Shown here piece after piece: positions 61,281 through 64,000 of a stretch of 64,000 bases of DNA; position 1 is the first letter of the stretch; every line of letters starts with the position of its first letter. The DNA lies in assembly GCA_905221605.1 (NCBI GenBank), contig CAJNDS010002084.1:64001-128000 (forward strand), written 5' to 3'. A program made the position numbers and the translations under genes. Under the pieces are notes generated by a model that ran no database searches, had not been told where the DNA came from, and saw only the letters and a program-made list of their open reading frames with translations. This DNA comes from Symbiodinium natans (taxonomy: Eukaryota > Sar > Dinophyceae > Suessiales > Symbiodiniaceae).

Positions 61281-62569
61281 CTTTAAAATTGAAAGGTTCG
61301 CGGGGATTTGGGTGGGCCGGCAGAGGTTCTGAGGTATCTGGAGGCTACCATCTGGCTTCCTGAATTTACTGGTTTGTCGGCGTTATTAGGCATCTGGGAT
61401 CTGCAAGGGGAAAATGCATGAAAATCTGGGGGCTGAGGTAGGCGTGCATTGGCTTGCACTACCATTGTCAGGGAATCTCTCTTTACTTATGTTTATTGCG
61501 GTAGGCTCGCTTGTTGTGTGTCTACCCGAAGCCTGTGTGTGTTTTGATCGTAATTGCGCTAGCCGCTAGTCGCTGGTCGCATCTCGCCTGGTGCAGTTGT
61601 AACATATTTTGCGTAATTACGTCAGATGAAATTTTTTTTCACCGCTATCAATTCCTTGAGTGTTGAGTTTGCTAAGGCCTGGCCACAGCTGTGGCCCCTG
61701 CATCGCCTCTCACACCTCAGCCACTGATGGCGGGTACCAAAGGGGTCCCCAGCTGAGCCGTCTCCAGACACATTCCCAATTGTGAATGGCAAGCTTTCTA
61801 GTGTACCTCAGCTGTGCGTGCCGCACCAATCCAAGCAACCCGTAGTGTCATTTGTTGGTGCCCTTCAAACAATATGTGCTCATTCCCTTTTTTTTGTCAT
61901 CATGGACCAGCCACAGCCAGTTTTGTCCCAGCCGGCACGTCAGCACCGCCAATACCGGCCAATCATTCATATGCTGCCGTGTGGAGGATTGAAGATAGGT
62001 TTAGTTGCCCACAAGGTTGTCATGACAAGGAAGGCAGGGGACGATGGTAATAAATGGACTCGTGACCGGCTGTGCAGGATGCTGCTCGGCAGTGCAGTGG
62101 TGGTGGCCAGCTGTCAGGCTTGAGCTCATTCCTGAGAGGCGTTGCTGCTTCTGAGTTGCCAAATCTGTTGCATCGTATGCAACCAAGGCGAAAAAAAGGC
62201 GAACCTCGGATTGCACAGACGGCTTCATGCCCAGGTTCGTGCCATGTGCCTGTAAGGATTATGTAAGATTATGTAAGTGAGAGAAAAACACGGTGGCACC
62301 CAAAGTCATGATCTTGCTCCTGGTTCTGGAATGCTGGCCGGAATCAGCGTGAAGCCACAGGAAGGACTGTTGTGGACTTTGCAGTGTTTCCATGCGTTGC
62401 CCGTAGGTGAAGCAACGTGGTATGAAACCACTTCGTCTGGGATTGCCGAGCATCGCTTTCTTGCTGCTTCCTTAATTGTAAACGCTTGCGCGCGCCGCCT
62501 CGGCAGCCGGGCCCAGGACGGGAAAGGAGGGAAGAGGGTTTCGCAAAAAAAAGGGAGGAAGGGCAGCGG
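61281..62569. other. No supported gene
   Basis: Short ORFs only. A plus ORF at 61782-62123 has no recognisable motif. Confidence 0.45.
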
Positions 62570-62655
62570 GGTTAAAGGGGGGGGGGGGGGGGGGGGGGGG
62601 GGAGGGGGGGGGAGGGGGAGGGGGGGGGGGGGGAGGGGAGGAGGGGGGGGGGGGT
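62570..62655. repeat. Poly-G tract with A interruptions
   Basis: About 80 bp almost only of G on the plus strand. Such tracts are hard to sequence, so the length should be treated with caution. Confidence 0.85.
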
Positions 62656-62699
62656 TTTGCCTGTAGGAGGTCCTCTATATACCTCAGCCACCGCAGCGG

Positions 62700-62835
62700 G
62701 CGGCCGTGCGCGCGCGAACAGGCGCTGGGCGGGTGCGCGAGGGTGCGTGCGCGGGCCTGAGCGAGCGCGCGTGCGTGCGCTCGCGTGCGCGCGCAGGCGC
62801 GCGCGCCGCGTGCGCGTGCGGGAGCGCGCGTGGGT
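62700..62835. repeat. Alternating purine-pyrimidine tract (GC/GT)
   Basis: GCGCGCGTGCGTGCGCTCGCGTGCGCGCGCAGGCGCGCGCG-type text, strongly Z-DNA-prone. The Arg/Ala-rich ORFs across it are not believable genes. Confidence 0.85.
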
Positions 62836-64000
62836 ACGCTGGAAAACAAGCACAACTAAGCGCCGGGCGCGTGAGTCGTGAATGTCGTGGCGGGCTCACG
62901 GCAAGGTCGGAGCGGGTCTCTTCATGACGGCATCGGTTTGCAGCTCCTCCAAGCGATTGGGGGGGGTCCCACAGGGCGGGGGGGGGGGGTGGCGTCAGGG
63001 GGAAGGGTTGGGTCAGGGGAAAGGAGGCCCGATCCGGGTCTGCTTGTTCCAGACGCTTCTCGGCAGGAAGCCGAGGTGAACTTCTGAAATTGTGCTGAAA
63101 TTCAAGGAGACACTTCTTCTTCGCAGACCTGGCCAGTGGCGTAAAACGCTCCTAGCTCAAGGGTCTGCTCAAGGGTCCTCCTCAAAGGGTCATACGGCAA
63201 CAATTCAGATAGCGACCGGTGTGCGGCGCAATCCGTATCCGCCTTTCGTCAGTTGATGCCTTGCCAATGCTTCCGATGTTCAACCAGTTTGAGCATGCCA
63301 TAGGCCACAGCGTTTTGGTCTTGCGGCCACCTGCCCTGACAGGGCGTTGGCAATATGACATGATGTTGTGATTTTGGACCATCCAAGGCTCAATGGTTCC
63401 GATGTCAAGTGCATGATTAATCATGATGAGGCTACGCTTGGTGGGAGATGTTGCAGAATGCTCTGTCAAAATCCACGTCACACTCAAAAGATGCTGCTAG
63501 GCAACGTCCGCGTCCTTGCCAAGGGCAGATGTGGCAGATGCTGCGTGCAGGGGGAATTAAAAGAGCTGCCACGCACATTGAAATGGACTGGGCTAAGAAT
63601 GGCCTCTGCTCAAGCTTAAGCTAGTTCAGGTACTGGAAGTACACCATGTGGTGCCAAAATGAGTCACAGGCCAGTGAGGGAGGGTTAACGGGGGAGGGCA
63701 CGTGGCTGCTATCTTATCGGGCCGATCTTGCAAGCAACTGTGGGACTCATTCAAATTATAATAATATTTACAAGTCTGGTTGATGTTCTGATGCCATGAT
63801 ATGCCTTGTACGCCGATGTGCAGGCCACGCAGTTTCAAATGACTGCGAATGAGCAGAAGAAGGTGGGCAGTTGTTGCCGAGAGCTAGCATTCGCGATGGA
63901 TGACCGTACTGCGGAACTGCAGTGACACGTCGACTTGGTCATGAGATGCACGGAGTACAACGAATGATTATTCATCACGCCGAGTAGGACTACAAACAAG
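62836..64000. other. No supported gene
   Basis: A second G run lies near 62960-63020. No ORF with a motif is seen to the end of the window. Confidence 0.45.

Noticed and set aside
62472-62927. Pro-rich, Arg-rich and Ala-rich ORFs
   Set aside because: They are translations of the poly-G and GC/GT tracts.

Overview
This window looks like nuclear DNA of a dinoflagellate, most likely a Symbiodiniaceae-type genome. That assignment is an inference from several signals. Host genes are split by introns, some with apparent GC or GA donors. Two host genes lie close together on the same strand. There are TTTAGGG/CCCTAAA-type repeats, and a 12-base match to the end of the dinoflagellate spliced leader as I remember it. 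Retroelement content is very high, with copia and tyrosine-recombinase (DIRS-like) families. No prokaryotic operon signals, rRNA, tRNA or CRISPR array were found.

Left part, 1-20.4 kb. Two host genes sit on the minus strand. One is a pentatricopeptide-repeat (PPR) protein (main exon to 4800, probable second exon 1836-1996). The other is a multi-exon ferlin: the C-terminal membrane anchor is at 5200-5275, C2F exons at about 6.9-7.4 kb, a large exon at 7963-10203, and possible 5' exons at 12.3-13.4 kb. Then come sparse DNA, a retroelement integrase remnant (17.3 kb) and an unrecognised minus-strand gene broken by frame changes (18505-20415).

Middle part, 20.4-49.1 kb, is retroelement territory. 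Two degraded DIRS-like copies (about 24.1-28.8 and 33.3-37.7 kb) are separated and flanked by three copies of one repeat (21.5, 31.6 and 38.3 kb). Together they encode a gag-like coil with a CCCH zinc motif, a 2OG-dioxygenase-like fold, a cytosine-methyltransferase-like domain, reverse transcriptase, RNase H and a tyrosine recombinase. Several blocks are inverted relative to their neighbours. Directly after one RNase H lies an ORF with a USP-type deubiquitinase domain preceded by a PCNA-interacting-peptide motif. A complete Ty1/copia element (41109-48211) with apparently identical LTRs and a 5-bp target duplication sits inside a Merlin/IS1595-like transposase gene and splits it in frame. Its Pol carries an unusual C-terminal extension with membrane segments and a Cys/His motif.

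Right part, 49.1-64 kb. There are GC palindromes, a broken PIF1-like helicase fragment, a 450-bp near-perfect palindrome, microsatellites, telomere-like repeats beside a 40-bp minisatellite, and on the plus strand exons of a MAT1/TFB3-like gene (58.1-59.4 kb). The end of the window holds G-rich and alternating GC/GT tracts but no gene I can support.
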